In this document: piece by piece, positions 25,286 to 35,498 of the stretch
Numbering within the stretch: position 1 is the stretch's first letter
Layout: every line of letters starts with the position of its first letter
Assembly (NCBI GenBank): GCA_023898725.1
Contig: CP060236.1
Span: 624,501 to 688,500, forward strand
DNA length: 64,000 bases
Direction of reading: 5' to 3'
Source: Alphaproteobacteria bacterium
GTDB lineage: Bacteria; Pseudomonadota; Alphaproteobacteria; JAUHZC01
The notes under the pieces: generated by a model
Database searches by the model: none
What the model was told of the DNA's origin: nothing
The model's input: only the letters and a program-made list of their open reading frames with translations
Position numbers and translations under genes: made by a program

Positions 25286-28200
25286 TTGTCTACTCAAATA
25301 GCACGCTTACTAAAAACAGACTCTCAAACGCCGCAAAGTATTGAAAGCTTGCGGATTACGGTTGCAAGTCCGGAACAAATTCGGTCATGGTCATATGGTG
25401 AGGTAAAAAAACCAGAAACCATCAACTACAGGACCTTTAAGCCTGAAAAGGAAGGTCTTTTCTGTGCACGCATATTTGGCCCTGTAAAAGATTATGAGTG
25501 TTTGTGTGGTAAGTACAAGCGCATGAAGTACCGGGGCGTCATCTGTGAAAAGTGCGGTGTTGAGGTTACGCTTTCAAAGGTTCGGCGTGAGCGTATGGGG
25601 CATATTGAACTTGCCAGTCCTGTTGCTCATATTTGGTTTACCAAGTCACTCCCAAGTCGCTTGGCTTTAGCGCTTGAGTTTACGCTTAAAGATCTAGAGA
25701 AAATTTTATATTTTGAGAGTTTTGTCGTCATTGATCCGGGAATGACTTCTTTGAGTCCTCGGCAACTTTTGACAGAACAAGAATATTGGGATGCTCAGGA
25801 TCAATTTGGTGAAGATACATTTAAGGCGGGAATTGGTGCCGAGGCACTGAAGGAACTTTTAAGCAACATCAGCCTAAAGAAAGAGCAAGAATTATTGCGC
25901 GAAGAGCTTAAAACAAGCAATTCTGAGATGCGGCGCAAAAAAATTGTGAAGCGGTTGCAGCTTGTGGAGGCCTTTATCGAGTCCGGCACAAAACCAGAGT
26001 GGATGATTATGGACGTGGTGCCTGTGATTCCTCCGGACTTGCGTCCGCTCGTTCCTCTTGATGGGGGGCGCTTTGCTACCTCTGATCTAAACGATCTGTA
26101 TCGCAGGGTTATTAATCGTAACAATCGTCTTAAGCGTCTTCTTGAGTTGCGCGCACCAGACATTATTGTACGCAATGAGAAGCGCATGTTACAAGAAGCG
26201 GTAGATGCGCTTTTTGACAACGGCCGTCGAGGGCGTCCAATGGCAGGAACAAATAAGCGTCCACTGAAGTCTCTTTCGGACATGCTAAAGGGTAAACAGG
26301 GACGTTTCCGGCAGAACCTTCTCGGAAAGCGTGTCGATTACTCGGGTCGTTCTGTTATTACCGTGGGCCCTGAACTTAAGCTTCACCAGTGCGGGTTGCC
26401 GAAAAAAATGGCCTTGGAGCTTTTTAAACCATTTGTTTTTTCGCGGCTTGAAAAATATGGGTTGGCCGCAACTATCAAGGCGGCAAAACGAATGGTTGAG
26501 CGTGAACGTCCTGAGGTTTGGGATATTCTCGAGGAAGTTATTCGCGAACACCCCGTTCTTCTGAACCGCGCACCAACCCTGCATCGCTTGGGGATTCAGG
26601 CTTTTGAACCAAAGCTTGTTGAAGGAAAAGCAATTCAGTTACATCCTTTGGTCTGTACAGCCTTTAATGCGGACTTTGATGGCGATCAAATGGCTGTTCA
26701 TGTCCCGCTTTCGGTTGAGGCACAGTTAGAATCTCGGGTTCTTTCAATGTCAACGAATAATATTTTGCATCCTGCAAATGGGCGCCCAATTATTAATCCT
26801 ACAAAAGATATGGTTCTTGGTATTTACTACCTGTCTCTTTCTCGTGAGGCAGAAAAAGGGGAGGGAATGGTTTTCTCAACCCTTAGTGAAATTGAATATG
26901 CGCTGAGCGAGAAAATTGTTTCGCTCCACGCAAGAGTCAAGGCTCGCTATGAGTTTGTGGATGAGTTTGGTGCGCTTCAAACAACAATTATCCACACGAC
27001 ACCTGGTCGTATGATTCTGGCAGATTCCTTGCCTAAGCACGCCAAGTTGGGGTACAGTCTTGTGGATCGTGAGCTAACATCAAAAGAAATTTCAGCAATT
27101 CTTGATGAAGTTTACCGTCACTGCGGTCAAAAAGATGCTGTGATCTTTGCTGATCATATTATGGCCCTTGGATTTAAGTATGCAACGCTGTCAGGTGTTT
27201 CTTTTGGTAAGGATGATCTCATTGTTCCAGAGGAGAAAAAAGAACTTGTTGACGAGACGCGTGCGCGCACGAACGAATACGAACAACAGTTCCTTGATGG
27301 TCTTATTACGCAAGGCGAGAAATATAATAAGGTTGTTGATGCCTGGACCAGTTGCACAAATAAGATCAGTGATGCCTTAATGAAGCGTTTGTCTCGCATT
27401 GAGCCTGGAAAGCCATTGAATTCTGTTTACATGATGGCTCATTCTGGTGCGCGTGGTTCGGCAAACCAAATGAAACAGCTTGCGGGCATGCGTGGTCTTA
27501 TGGCTAAGTCTACCGGCGAAATTATTGAAACGCCCATTACGTCAAACTTTAAGGAAGGGTTGACAGTCCTGGAATACTTTACGTCAACGTATGGAGCGCG
27601 TAAGGGTCTTGCTGACACAGCGCTTAAAACGGCTAACTCTGGATATTTAACGCGTCGTCTTGTGGATGTTGCGCAAGATGTGATTATTCATGAAGAAGAT
27701 TGTGGTACAACGCGTGGTCTTGAGGTTGCTGCGGTGATGGATGGTAGTGAGGTTATTACTGCGCTTGCCGAGCGTATTCTGGGACGTGTTCCGCTTGGAG
27801 ATGTTCTGCATCCACAAACGGGTGACATTCTTGCCCCTGCCAATGAGATTATTGAAGAGTCTCATGTATCTGCCATTGAAGCGGCTGGTGTTGAGAAAAT
27901 TAAGGTGCGCTCTGTATTGACTTGTGAGGCAAAACTTGGGGTGTGTGGTAAGTGCTATGGTCGCGACCTTGCACGAGGAACACCGGTGAATATGGGTGAG
28001 GCTGTAGGAGTTATTGCGGCTCAGTCAATTGGCGAGCCGGGGACTCAATTGACGATGCGCACATTCCATATTGGGGGTGCGGCTCAACGTGACACAGAAC
28101 GTTCAAGTATTGAATCTTCGGTGGAGGGCGTTTTGACTTTTGCAAATAAGAACCTTGTGTCTACGCCGGATGGGACAGATGTTGTGATGGGTCGTTATTG

Positions 28201-29413
28201 TGAGCTTGTTATTCTTGACAAAAATAACTCAGAAAAGGCACGCCATCGGGTTCCTTATGGTGCACGCATTCTTGTGAAGGAAGATGCCACTGTTCAAAAA
28301 GGGCAAAAAATAGCTGAATGGGATCCCTATACAATGCCTATTATTGCGGAGGCTGATGGTGTAGCCCATCATGTGGATGTTGTGGATGGTATCTCTATGC
28401 GTGAGGTTTTGGATGAAAGTACAGGCATGTCCAGTCGGGTAATTACCGATTGGCGTCAGCATGCACGTGGTGGCGATTTGAAGCCGCGCATTATTCTGCG
28501 CGACTCAAAAGACAAACAGCTGAAGCTCCCTAATGGATCTGAGGCTCGCTATTTTATTCCTGTTGATGCAGTCCTAACAGTTGAGTCTGGTTCACAGGTG
28601 TCCCGTGGAGAAACCATTGCTCGTATTCCACGAGAGTCCACAAAAACACGTGATATTACCGGAGGTCTACCGCGTGTTGTTGAGTTATTTGAGGCCCGCA
28701 AGCCAAAAGATCACGCAATTATTAGTGAGATTGATGGACGAGTTGAATTTGCGAAGGATTATAAGGCAAAACGTCGGATTATTATTCGGCCGATGGGTGA
28801 AGAGGGTGAGCCAGTTGAGCACTTTGTGCCACGTGGCAAGCACATCGTTGTTATGGATGGTGATGAAGTACGTCGCGGAGATGTGATTGTAGACGGTAGT
28901 GTTGTTCCGCATGATATTCTACGTGTTCTCGGTTCCGAAGCTTTGGTTGCCTATTTGACCGATGAGGTGCAGGAAGTTTATAGACTGCAGGGGGTTCGGA
29001 TCAATGACAAGCATATTGAGGTTATCGTTCGTCAAATGCTTCAAAAGGTCGAGGTTTCCGATCCAGGAGATACCACCCTCCTTATCGGTGAACAGATTGA
29101 TAAAGAAACACTTGCACAGATCAATGCAAAAGCGGATGCAGAGGGATTACGATTGGCTCAAACATTCCCGGTTCTCCAGGGAATTACAAAAGCCTCATTG
29201 CATACAAAATCCTTTTTGTCTGCGGCCTCTTTCCAAGAAACGACACGTGTTCTCACAGAAGCAGCTGTTGCTGGAAAAATAGACACGCTTGAGGGATTGA
29301 AGGAAAACATCATTGTGGGTCGCCTGATTCCAGCTGGAACGGGAGCAGCTATGAATCGTGTTCATGCCTCTCTTGGTCCTAAGCCTCATCCTGAGAGCTT
29401 ACCGGAAAACTAA
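25286..29413 (+). CDS. rpoC: DNA-directed RNA polymerase subunit beta'
   Basis: 1375 residues. The catalytic magnesium motif NADFDGDQMAVH lies near residue 460. An N-terminal zinc site is seen as CLCGKYKRMKYRGVICEKCG (near residue 75) and a second cysteine cluster as CEAKLGVCGKCYGRD (near residue 880). The frame starts with TTG at 25286, 25 bases after rpoB, with GGGAG upstream. No nearby ATG gives the family N-terminus. Confidence 0.99.
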   Translation: MSTQIARLLKTDSQTPQSIESLRITVASPEQIRSWSYGEVKKPETINYRTFKPEKEGLFCARIFGPVKDYECLCGKYKRMKYRGVICEKCGVEVTLSKVRRERMGHIELASPVAHIWFTKSLPSRLALALEFTLKDLEKILYFESFVVIDPGMTSLSPRQLLTEQEYWDAQDQFGEDTFKAGIGAEALKELLSNISLKKEQELLREELKTSNSEMRRKKIVKRLQLVEAFIESGTKPEWMIMDVVPVIPPDLRPLVPLDGGRFATSDLNDLYRRVINRNNRLKRLLELRAPDIIVRNEKRMLQEAVDALFDNGRRGRPMAGTNKRPLKSLSDMLKGKQGRFRQNLLGKRVDYSGRSVITVGPELKLHQCGLPKKMALELFKPFVFSRLEKYGLAATIKAAKRMVERERPEVWDILEEVIREHPVLLNRAPTLHRLGIQAFEPKLVEGKAIQLHPLVCTAFNADFDGDQMAVHVPLSVEAQLESRVLSMSTNNILHPANGRPIINPTKDMVLGIYYLSLSREAEKGEGMVFSTLSEIEYALSEKIVSLHARVKARYEFVDEFGALQTTIIHTTPGRMILADSLPKHAKLGYSLVDRELTSKEISAILDEVYRHCGQKDAVIFADHIMALGFKYATLSGVSFGKDDLIVPEEKKELVDETRARTNEYEQQFLDGLITQGEKYNKVVDAWTSCTNKISDALMKRLSRIEPGKPLNSVYMMAHSGARGSANQMKQLAGMRGLMAKSTGEIIETPITSNFKEGLTVLEYFTSTYGARKGLADTALKTANSGYLTRRLVDVAQDVIIHEEDCGTTRGLEVAAVMDGSEVITALAERILGRVPLGDVLHPQTGDILAPANEIIEESHVSAIEAAGVEKIKVRSVLTCEAKLGVCGKCYGRDLARGTPVNMGEAVGVIAAQSIGEPGTQLTMRTFHIGGAAQRDTERSSIESSVEGVLTFANKNLVSTPDGTDVVMGRYCELVILDKNNSEKARHRVPYGARILVKEDATVQKGQKIAEWDPYTMPIIAEADGVAHHVDVVDGISMREVLDESTGMSSRVITDWRQHARGGDLKPRIILRDSKDKQLKLPNGSEARYFIPVDAVLTVESGSQVSRGETIARIPRESTKTRDITGGLPRVVELFEARKPKDHAIISEIDGRVEFAKDYKAKRRIIIRPMGEEGEPVEHFVPRGKHIVVMDGDEVRRGDVIVDGSVVPHDILRVLGSEALVAYLTDEVQEVYRLQGVRINDKHIEVIVRQMLQKVEVSDPGDTTLLIGEQIDKETLAQINAKADAEGLRLAQTFPVLQGITKASLHTKSFLSAASFQETTRVLTEAAVAGKIDTLEGLKENIIVGRLIPAGTGAAMNRVHASLGPKPHPESLPEN

Positions 29414-29438
29414 GTAGAAAATCTTGTGGAATTTTGTG

Positions 29439-29468
29439 AAGGGTGGGGTTCTGCGCCACCCTTTTTTG
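29439..29468 (+). terminator. Intrinsic terminator after rpoC
   Basis: An 8-bp stem (29439-29446 with 29456-29463) is followed by a run of T. It closes the rplKAJL-rpoBC unit and separates it from the str operon. Confidence 0.88.
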
Positions 29469-29571
29469 CATTTCTCATAGAAGAGAACTGGAAATAATTG
29501 GAAAATTAGTGTTTTTTTTCTTTTTGCTATTGCGAAATTGGGCAAATTCCATTATCTGTCAGGACACGAGA

Positions 29572-29577
29572 TATAAT
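29572..29577 (+). promoter_or_regulatory. Possible -10 element of the str operon
   Basis: A perfect TATAAT lies 21 bases upstream of the rpsL ATG, after the rpoC terminator. I see no convincing -35 at 16-18 bases, so the promoter is only partly supported. Confidence 0.35.
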
Positions 29578-29598
29578 TGATTAGAAGGAAGGGGTTTT

Positions 29599-29970
29599 AT
29601 GCCCACAATTAATCAGCTGATTCGCAAGCCGCGTAAAACACAAGAGCTTCGTGATAAGTCACCGGCCCTAAAGGATTGCCCACAGAGGCGCGGCGTATGT
29701 ACGCGTGTGGGAACCGTAAAACCAAAGAAACCGAACTCCGCGCTTCGTAAGATTGCGCGTACTCGCCTTACAACGGGTATGGAGGTCACGAGTTATATTC
29801 CGGGTGAGGGTCATAACCTCCAAGAGCACTCAGTTGTGTTGGTGCGTGGTGGTCGTGTGCCTGACTTGCCTGGTGTGCGCTATCATATTGTCCGTGGGTC
29901 TCTAGATACCCAGGGTGTGAAGGATCGTCGTCAGGGTCGCTCAAAATACGGCGCGAAGCGTCCGAAGTAA
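29599..29970 (+). CDS. rpsL: 30S ribosomal protein S12
   Basis: 123 residues. The decoding-site loop KPKKPNSALRK (near residue 41) carries the lysine at the streptomycin-resistance position, and the second loop PGEGHNLQEHS carries the other. Both look wild type, so the S12 sequence predicts streptomycin sensitivity. First gene of the str operon, with AAGGAAGGGG upstream. Confidence 0.98.
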   Translation: MPTINQLIRKPRKTQELRDKSPALKDCPQRRGVCTRVGTVKPKKPNSALRKIARTRLTTGMEVTSYIPGEGHNLQEHSVVLVRGGRVPDLPGVRYHIVRGSLDTQGVKDRRQGRSKYGAKRPK

Positions 29971-29986
29971 TCGAGGAGAAAGAAAA

Positions 29987-30457
29987 ATGTCACGTCGCCA
30001 CGCTGCAGAAAAGCGGAAAATTAATAAGGACCCCAAGTACGGGAGTATTGTTGTTTCAAAATTTATCAACAGCCTGATGTGGGATGGTAAGCGATCCTTG
30101 GCGGAGACAATTTTTTACCAAGCTGTGGGCTTAGCTGAGGGGCGTGCTAAAAAAGACGGTATTGAAATTTTTAGCTCTGCCCTTGATAATGTGCGGCCTG
30201 CCCTGGAGGTCCGTTCCCGCCGTGTTGGTGGTGCCACGTATCAAGTTCCTTCCGAGGTTCGTCAGGATCGCGCTCAAGCTTTGGCTATTCGTTGGTTGAT
30301 TAATTCCGCGCGTGCACGATCAGAAAAAACAATGACAGATCGTCTTTGTGGGGAGATGTTGGATGCTTCAGAGGGTCGTGGTTCGGCAGTGAAGAAGCGC
30401 GAAGACACGCACAAAATGGCTGAGGCAAATCGGGCTTTTGCTCATTTTCGTTGGTAA
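29987..30457 (+). CDS. rpsG: 30S ribosomal protein S7
   Basis: 156 residues, primary binder of the 16S rRNA 3' domain. Signature segment DPKYGSIVVSKFINSLMWDGKRS (split here: residues 13-22 and 23-35) and the C-terminal helix DTHKMAEANRAFAHFRW are typical. AGGAG-type site precedes the ATG. It lies 16 bases after rpsL. Confidence 0.98.
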   Translation: MSRRHAAEKRKINKDPKYGSIVVSKFINSLMWDGKRSLAETIFYQAVGLAEGRAKKDGIEIFSSALDNVRPALEVRSRRVGGATYQVPSEVRQDRAQALAIRWLINSARARSEKTMTDRLCGEMLDASEGRGSAVKKREDTHKMAEANRAFAHFRW

Positions 30458-30484
30458 TTAGTAAGAAAACTTAAGGTTAGCATA

Positions 30485-32560
30485 ATGACGACAAAGACAC
30501 CTCTGAACATGTATCGCAATATCGGCATTATGGCCCATATTGATGCGGGAAAGACAACCACTACGGAGCGTGTTCTTTACTACACCGGTCGTTCGTACAA
30601 GATTGGTGAGGTGCACGAGGGTGCTGCAACTATGGACTGGATGGAGCAAGAGCAGGAGCGTGGTATCACGATTACTTCTGCGGCGACAACGTGTTTCTGG
30701 AATGATCATCGGATTAATATTATTGATACCCCTGGTCACGTAGACTTCACAATTGAGGTTGAGCGTTCTTTGCGTGTTCTTGATGGTGCTGTTGCGGTAT
30801 TCGACAGTGTTGCGGGTGTTGAGCCTCAGTCGGAGACAGTCTGGCGCCAGGCAGATAAATATCGTGTGCCGCGGATGTGTTTTGTAAATAAAATGGACCG
30901 TACCGGTGCTGATTTTTATCGTTGTGTTGCTATGATGATTGATCGTTTGGGTGCTAGCCCCCTCGTTTTGCAGCTTCCAATTGGCTCTGAGGTGGATTTT
31001 TCTGGTGTTGTGGATCTTATCAATAATCGTGCAATTGTTTGGAAAAACGAAGAGCTTGGTGCAAAATTTGATTATGTCGATATTCCTTCAGATCTCCAAG
31101 AAAAAGCGGCTGAATATCGCACAAAGCTCATTGAGGCGGCTGTGGAGCAGGATGATGCTGCCATGGAGGCGTATTTGAATGGGGAGGAGGTTTCCGTTGA
31201 TGTTTTGAAGAAGTGTATCCGTAGGGGTACTTTAAGCTCTTCGTTTGTCCCTGTTTTGTGTGGCACTGCTTTTAAAAATAAGGGTGTTCAGCCACTTCTT
31301 GATGCTGTGGTTGATTATTTGCCTTCACCACTTGATGTGGGTGCTGTTAAGGGTGTTGCTATGAACGGCGAGGCCGAGGTTTTGCGTAATCCTGACGTGA
31401 GTGAGCCTTTTTCGGCGCTGGCCTTTAAAATTGCTACAGATCCGTTTGTTGGGTCCTTAACCTTTGCTCGTATCTATTCGGGAAGACTTGAGGCTGGTGT
31501 AACAGTTTTGAACAGTGTGAAGGACAACAAAGAGCGCATCGGGCGTATGCTTCTCATGCATGCAAATTCTCGTGAGGACATTAAATTTGCTGAAGCTGGT
31601 GATATCGTGGCTTTATGTGGTCTTAAGAATACGACGACTGGAGAAACGCTGTGTGATCTCTCAAAGCCTGTTATTCTCGAGCGCATGGAATTTCCGGAGC
31701 CTGTCATTGAGGCGGCTGTGGAGCCAAAAACAAAGGCTGATCAAGAGAAGATGGGTATTGCTTTGGGCCGCTTAGCGGCAGAGGACCCTTCACTGCGTGT
31801 ATCAAGTGACCCTGAGTCAGGTCAGACAGTTATTAAAGGAATGGGTGAGCTTCACCTGGATATTATTGTTGATCGTATGCGTCGCGAATTTAAAGTTGAT
31901 GCTACAATGGGTGCGCCACAAGTGGCTTATCGTGAAACAATTACGAAGCCTTTTGAGGTTGACTATACCCATAAAAAACAAAGTGGTGGTTCGGGGCAGT
32001 TTGCTCGCGTTAAGGTTTTGTTTGAGCCGCAGGATCCGGGTGTTCCTTTTACATTTGAAAGTAAAATTGTTGGTGGCTCTGTGCCAAAAGAGTATATTCC
32101 TGGCGTCCAAAAAGGTATTGTCTCAGCTATGGGGAGTGGTGTTATTGCTGGTTTCCCTGTTATTGACTTTAAAGCAACGCTTCTTGATGGTGCCTACCAT
32201 GATGTTGATTCGAGTGTTCTGGCTTTTGAGATTGCTGCTCGCGCGGCTTTTCGAGAGGGCATCGGTAAGGCGTCTCCATGCTTGCTTGAGCCGATGATGA
32301 AGGTCGAAGTTGTGACGCCTGAGGACTACATGGGAGACGTCATCGGGGACCTTAATAGTCGACGCGGTCAAATGCAGGGGATGGATGACCGTGGTAATGC
32401 CCGCGTTATTAATGCCCATGTTCCACTAGCGTGCATGTTTGGTTATGTGAATACGTTGCGTTCAATGACCCAGGGTCGTGCGCAATATACAATGCAGTTT
32501 GATCATTATGCGCAGGTTCCACACAATATTGCTGAGGAAGTCAAGGCAAACTTAGGTTAA
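30485..32560 (+). CDS. fusA: Elongation factor G
   Basis: Translocation GTPase of 691 residues. The P loop AHIDAGKTTTTER is near residue 17, switch II is DTPGHVDFT and G4 is NKMD. Domain IV, with SGGSGQFARVKVLFEP, and the C-terminal domain V are complete. It sits between rpsG and tuf copy 2 in the standard str order. Confidence 0.99.
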   Translation: MTTKTPLNMYRNIGIMAHIDAGKTTTTERVLYYTGRSYKIGEVHEGAATMDWMEQEQERGITITSAATTCFWNDHRINIIDTPGHVDFTIEVERSLRVLDGAVAVFDSVAGVEPQSETVWRQADKYRVPRMCFVNKMDRTGADFYRCVAMMIDRLGASPLVLQLPIGSEVDFSGVVDLINNRAIVWKNEELGAKFDYVDIPSDLQEKAAEYRTKLIEAAVEQDDAAMEAYLNGEEVSVDVLKKCIRRGTLSSSFVPVLCGTAFKNKGVQPLLDAVVDYLPSPLDVGAVKGVAMNGEAEVLRNPDVSEPFSALAFKIATDPFVGSLTFARIYSGRLEAGVTVLNSVKDNKERIGRMLLMHANSREDIKFAEAGDIVALCGLKNTTTGETLCDLSKPVILERMEFPEPVIEAAVEPKTKADQEKMGIALGRLAAEDPSLRVSSDPESGQTVIKGMGELHLDIIVDRMRREFKVDATMGAPQVAYRETITKPFEVDYTHKKQSGGSGQFARVKVLFEPQDPGVPFTFESKIVGGSVPKEYIPGVQKGIVSAMGSGVIAGFPVIDFKATLLDGAYHDVDSSVLAFEIAARAAFREGIGKASPCLLEPMMKVEVVTPEDYMGDVIGDLNSRRGQMQGMDDRGNARVINAHVPLACMFGYVNTLRSMTQGRAQYTMQFDHYAQVPHNIAEEVKANLG

Positions 32561-32574
32561 TCAGGAGAGACAAC

Positions 32575-33765
32575 ATGTCGAAAGAGAAGTTTTTGCGGGA
32601 TAAGCCGCATTGTAATATAGGAACGATTGGTCACGTGGATCACGGTAAGACGACGTTGACCGCAGCGATTACGAAGGTGTTGTCTGAGTCTGGTGGAGCG
32701 GTGTTTAAGGCGTATGATCAGATTGATGGAGCTCCTGAGGAGCGTGCGCGTGGTATTACGATTTCGACGGCCCACGTAGAGTATGAGACAGGCAATCGTC
32801 ATTATGCGCATGTGGACTGTCCTGGTCATGCGGACTATGTGAAGAATATGATTACCGGTGCGGCTCAGATGGATGGAGCTATTTTGGTTGTTTCTGCTGC
32901 TGATGGTCCGATGCCTCAGACCCGGGAGCATATTTTGTTGGCGCGTCAGGTTGGTGTTCCAGCGATTGTTGTTTTTATGAACAAGGTTGATCAGGTTGAT
33001 GATCCTGAGTTGTTGGAGTTGGTTGAGCTTGAGATCCGTGAGCTGTTATCGAGCTATGATTTTCCTGGTGATGATATTCCTGTGGTGAAGGGTTCTGCGT
33101 TGTGTGCGCTTGAGAATCGTGATGCGGAGCGTGGTTCTGAGGCGATTAAGTCACTGATGAGTGAGGTTGATCGTTATATACCTCAGCCTGAGCGTGCGGT
33201 AGACAAGCCGTTTTTGATGCCTGTTGAAGATGTGTTTTCGATTTCTGGTCGTGGTACGGTTGTGACGGGACGTATTGAGAGTGGTGTTGTGAAGGTTGGT
33301 GAGGAAGTATCGATTGTTGGTGTTCGTGATACGACGAAGACAGTTGTGACGGGTGTTGAGATGTTTCGCAAGCTGTTGGATCAGGGTGAAGCTGGTGATA
33401 ACGTTGGATTGTTGTTGCGCGGTACGAAGCGTGAGGATGTGGAGCGTGGTCAGGTTTTGGCGAAGCCTGGTTCGATTACCCCTCATACGAAGTTTGAGGG
33501 AGAGGTATATATTCTGACGAAGGAAGAGGGTGGTCGTCATACGCCATTTTTTAAGAACTATCGGCCACAGTTTTACTTCCGTACGACGGATGTGACGGGT
33601 ACGGTTGAGTTACCGGATGGTGTTGAGATGGTTATGCCTGGCGATAACGTGAAAGTGGTTGTTGAGTTAATAGCCCCTATTGCGATGGAAGAGGGGCTGC
33701 GTTTTGCTATCCGTGAGGGTGGGCGTACGGTCGGAGCCGGTGTCGTCGCTAAGATTATTAAATAA
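32575..33765 (+). CDS. tuf: Elongation factor Tu, copy 2
   Basis: 396 residues, protein identical to copy 1 at 16653. This is the str-operon copy, between fusA and rpsJ. The three differences from copy 1 are silent: the asparagine codon at 33401, a glycine codon near 33621 and a glycine codon near 33696. Identity begins at the ACATG around the start codon and ends in the rpsJ start codon, which points to recent duplication or gene conversion between the copies. Confidence 0.98.
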   Translation: MSKEKFLRDKPHCNIGTIGHVDHGKTTLTAAITKVLSESGGAVFKAYDQIDGAPEERARGITISTAHVEYETGNRHYAHVDCPGHADYVKNMITGAAQMDGAILVVSAADGPMPQTREHILLARQVGVPAIVVFMNKVDQVDDPELLELVELEIRELLSSYDFPGDDIPVVKGSALCALENRDAERGSEAIKSLMSEVDRYIPQPERAVDKPFLMPVEDVFSISGRGTVVTGRIESGVVKVGEEVSIVGVRDTTKTVVTGVEMFRKLLDQGEAGDNVGLLLRGTKREDVERGQVLAKPGSITPHTKFEGEVYILTKEEGGRHTPFFKNYRPQFYFRTTDVTGTVELPDGVEMVMPGDNVKVVVELIAPIAMEEGLRFAIREGGRTVGAGVVAKIIK

Positions 33766-33779
33766 GGAATTTATACGTA

Positions 33780-34088
33780 ATGAAAAATCAATCAATTCGC
33801 ATACGCCTTAAGGCATTTGATTATAATGTCTTGGATGAATCGGCATCGCAGATTGTAAATACCGCTCATAACACAGGTGCTAAAGTTCTTGGTCCTATTC
33901 CTTTACCTTCAAAGCAGGAAGTTTATACGGTATTACGTTCTCCTCATATTGATAAAAAGTCTCGGGAACAATTTGCTCTGACAACGCACAAGCGATTGTT
34001 GGATATTGTGGACTGGACTCCAGAAACGGTAGATGCCCTGATGAAGTTAGACATTGCGGCTGGTGTTAATGTAGAAATTAAGTTGTAG
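33780..34088 (+). CDS. rpsJ: 30S ribosomal protein S10
   Basis: 102 residues. The family segment VLGPIPLPSKQEVYTVLRSPH (split: residues 39-50 and 51-59) and HIDKKSREQF are present. S10 is also the transcription factor NusE, which links NusG to the ribosome. First gene of the S10 block, 14 bases after tuf; the short spacer is the one duplicated after tuf copy 1. Confidence 0.98.
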   Translation: MKNQSIRIRLKAFDYNVLDESASQIVNTAHNTGAKVLGPIPLPSKQEVYTVLRSPHIDKKSREQFALTTHKRLLDIVDWTPETVDALMKLDIAAGVNVEIKL

Positions 34089-34091
34089 AAA

Positions 34092-34862
34092 ATGATGCGA
34101 TCAGGATTAATAGCTAAAAAAATTGGCATGACCCGGGTTTTCAACGCCCTTGGCGAGGTCGTTCCGGTGACAGTTCTTCAATATGACTCATGTGTTGTAA
34201 CTGATGTAAAGAAACCAGAAAAGCACGGTTATGCCGCTGTCCAACTTTCCACGGGGGCCGTGAAAACCAAACGTCTTACTGCTGCGGATCGTGGGCGTTT
34301 TTCCGCTAACAGCTTGCTTCCTCGAGCAATTTCACGTGAGTTTCGTCTTGAGGATTCGGAGGGCTATGTCGTCGGCCAAGAGATTGCGATTTCCCATATT
34401 GTTGCAGGCCAAAAAGTTGATATTGTTGGGACGTCCATTGGTAAGGGCTTTGCTGGGCCGATGAAGCGTCACAACTTTAGGGGATTACGCGCCAGTCACG
34501 GTGTTTCGATAGCGCATCGTAGTCATGGTTCGACAGGTATGTGTCAAGACCCTGGTCGTGTACTAAAGGGAAAAAAAATGGCTGGTCAGATGGGAAATAC
34601 CCGTGTGACTAAGCAGAATCTTGAAGTTCACGGTGTGGATATCGCTAATAGTCTGATTATGGTGATTGGTTCTGTTCCTGGGCCAAAGAATCAATACGTC
34701 ACTATATGTGATGCAGTAAAAGGTCCGGGGGTTTCAGACTTACCTTATCCAGCGGCATTTTTAAATGAAAAGTCCCTTGACAACGTACCCCTAAATCAGG
34801 CACAAGAACCTACGCGGGATGTCGTATCCAATCCTGTTGTTTCTGAAGATAAAAGCGAATAG
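34092..34862 (+). CDS. rplC: 50S ribosomal protein L3
   Basis: 256 residues. The N-terminus RSGLIAKKIGMTRVF and the central loop GTSIGKGFAGPMKRHNF are diagnostic. The start is either of two adjacent ATGs, 34092 or 34095; the second fits the family better. About 35 residues at the C-terminus (after PYPAAFLN) extend beyond the usual end and are acidic and polar, probably disordered. Confidence 0.97.
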   Translation: MMRSGLIAKKIGMTRVFNALGEVVPVTVLQYDSCVVTDVKKPEKHGYAAVQLSTGAVKTKRLTAADRGRFSANSLLPRAISREFRLEDSEGYVVGQEIAISHIVAGQKVDIVGTSIGKGFAGPMKRHNFRGLRASHGVSIAHRSHGSTGMCQDPGRVLKGKKMAGQMGNTRVTKQNLEVHGVDIANSLIMVIGSVPGPKNQYVTICDAVKGPGVSDLPYPAAFLNEKSLDNVPLNQAQEPTRDVVSNPVVSEDKSE

Positions 34863-34874
34863 TTGAGTGATATA

Positions 34875-35498
34875 ATGAAGCTTAGTGTAAAAACAATTAA
34901 TGACGTGGTTAAGGGAAGTCTAGAACTTTCTGATGCTGTCTATGGTGTTCCTTATCGCCAAGACATTATTGCCCGCATGGTTACTTGGCAGTTGTCCAAG
35001 CGTCAAGCTGGCACACATCAAACAAAAACCATCTCTATGATAAGTGGTACGACCCGTAAGCCTTTTCGACAAAAAGGCACTGGTAATGCACGTCAAGGTA
35101 GCTTGCGATCACCCCAGTTTCGTGGTGGAGCAACGATATTTGGTCCCCAGTCACGTTCACATGCACATAAACTTACACGTAAATTTCGTAAGCTTGCTTT
35201 AAAAACGGCACTCTCGGAAAAGCTACGTGCGGATAGCTTGTGTGTTTTTGATAATTTTGATCTTTCATCTTTGAAAACTGCCGATTTCGCAAAATCTTTT
35301 GCCTCATATCTTCATTTAAAAACTCTTCTTATTGATGTTAAGGAGAAGGTAGGTTTATTGCGCCAAGCTGGTTCTAATCTTCCAAATATTGATGTTTTAC
35401 CAGTTGAGGGAGTGAATGTTTATGACCTAGTCCGACATAAGCATGTTTTGATTTCCAAAGAGGCTGCAAAGCAGCTTGAGGAGAAGCTCGATGGTTAA
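34875..35498 (+). CDS. rplD: 50S ribosomal protein L4
   Basis: 207 residues from the ATG at 34875 (MKLSVKTIND), which matches the family start. A TTG at 34863, directly after the rplC stop, is the alternative. The conserved loop RQKGTGNARQGSLRSPQFRGG (split: residues near 58-70) lines the exit tunnel. In many bacteria L4 also represses the S10 operon. Confidence 0.96.
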   Translation: MKLSVKTINDVVKGSLELSDAVYGVPYRQDIIARMVTWQLSKRQAGTHQTKTISMISGTTRKPFRQKGTGNARQGSLRSPQFRGGATIFGPQSRSHAHKLTRKFRKLALKTALSEKLRADSLCVFDNFDLSSLKTADFAKSFASYLHLKTLLIDVKEKVGLLRQAGSNLPNIDVLPVEGVNVYDLVRHKHVLISKEAAKQLEEKLDG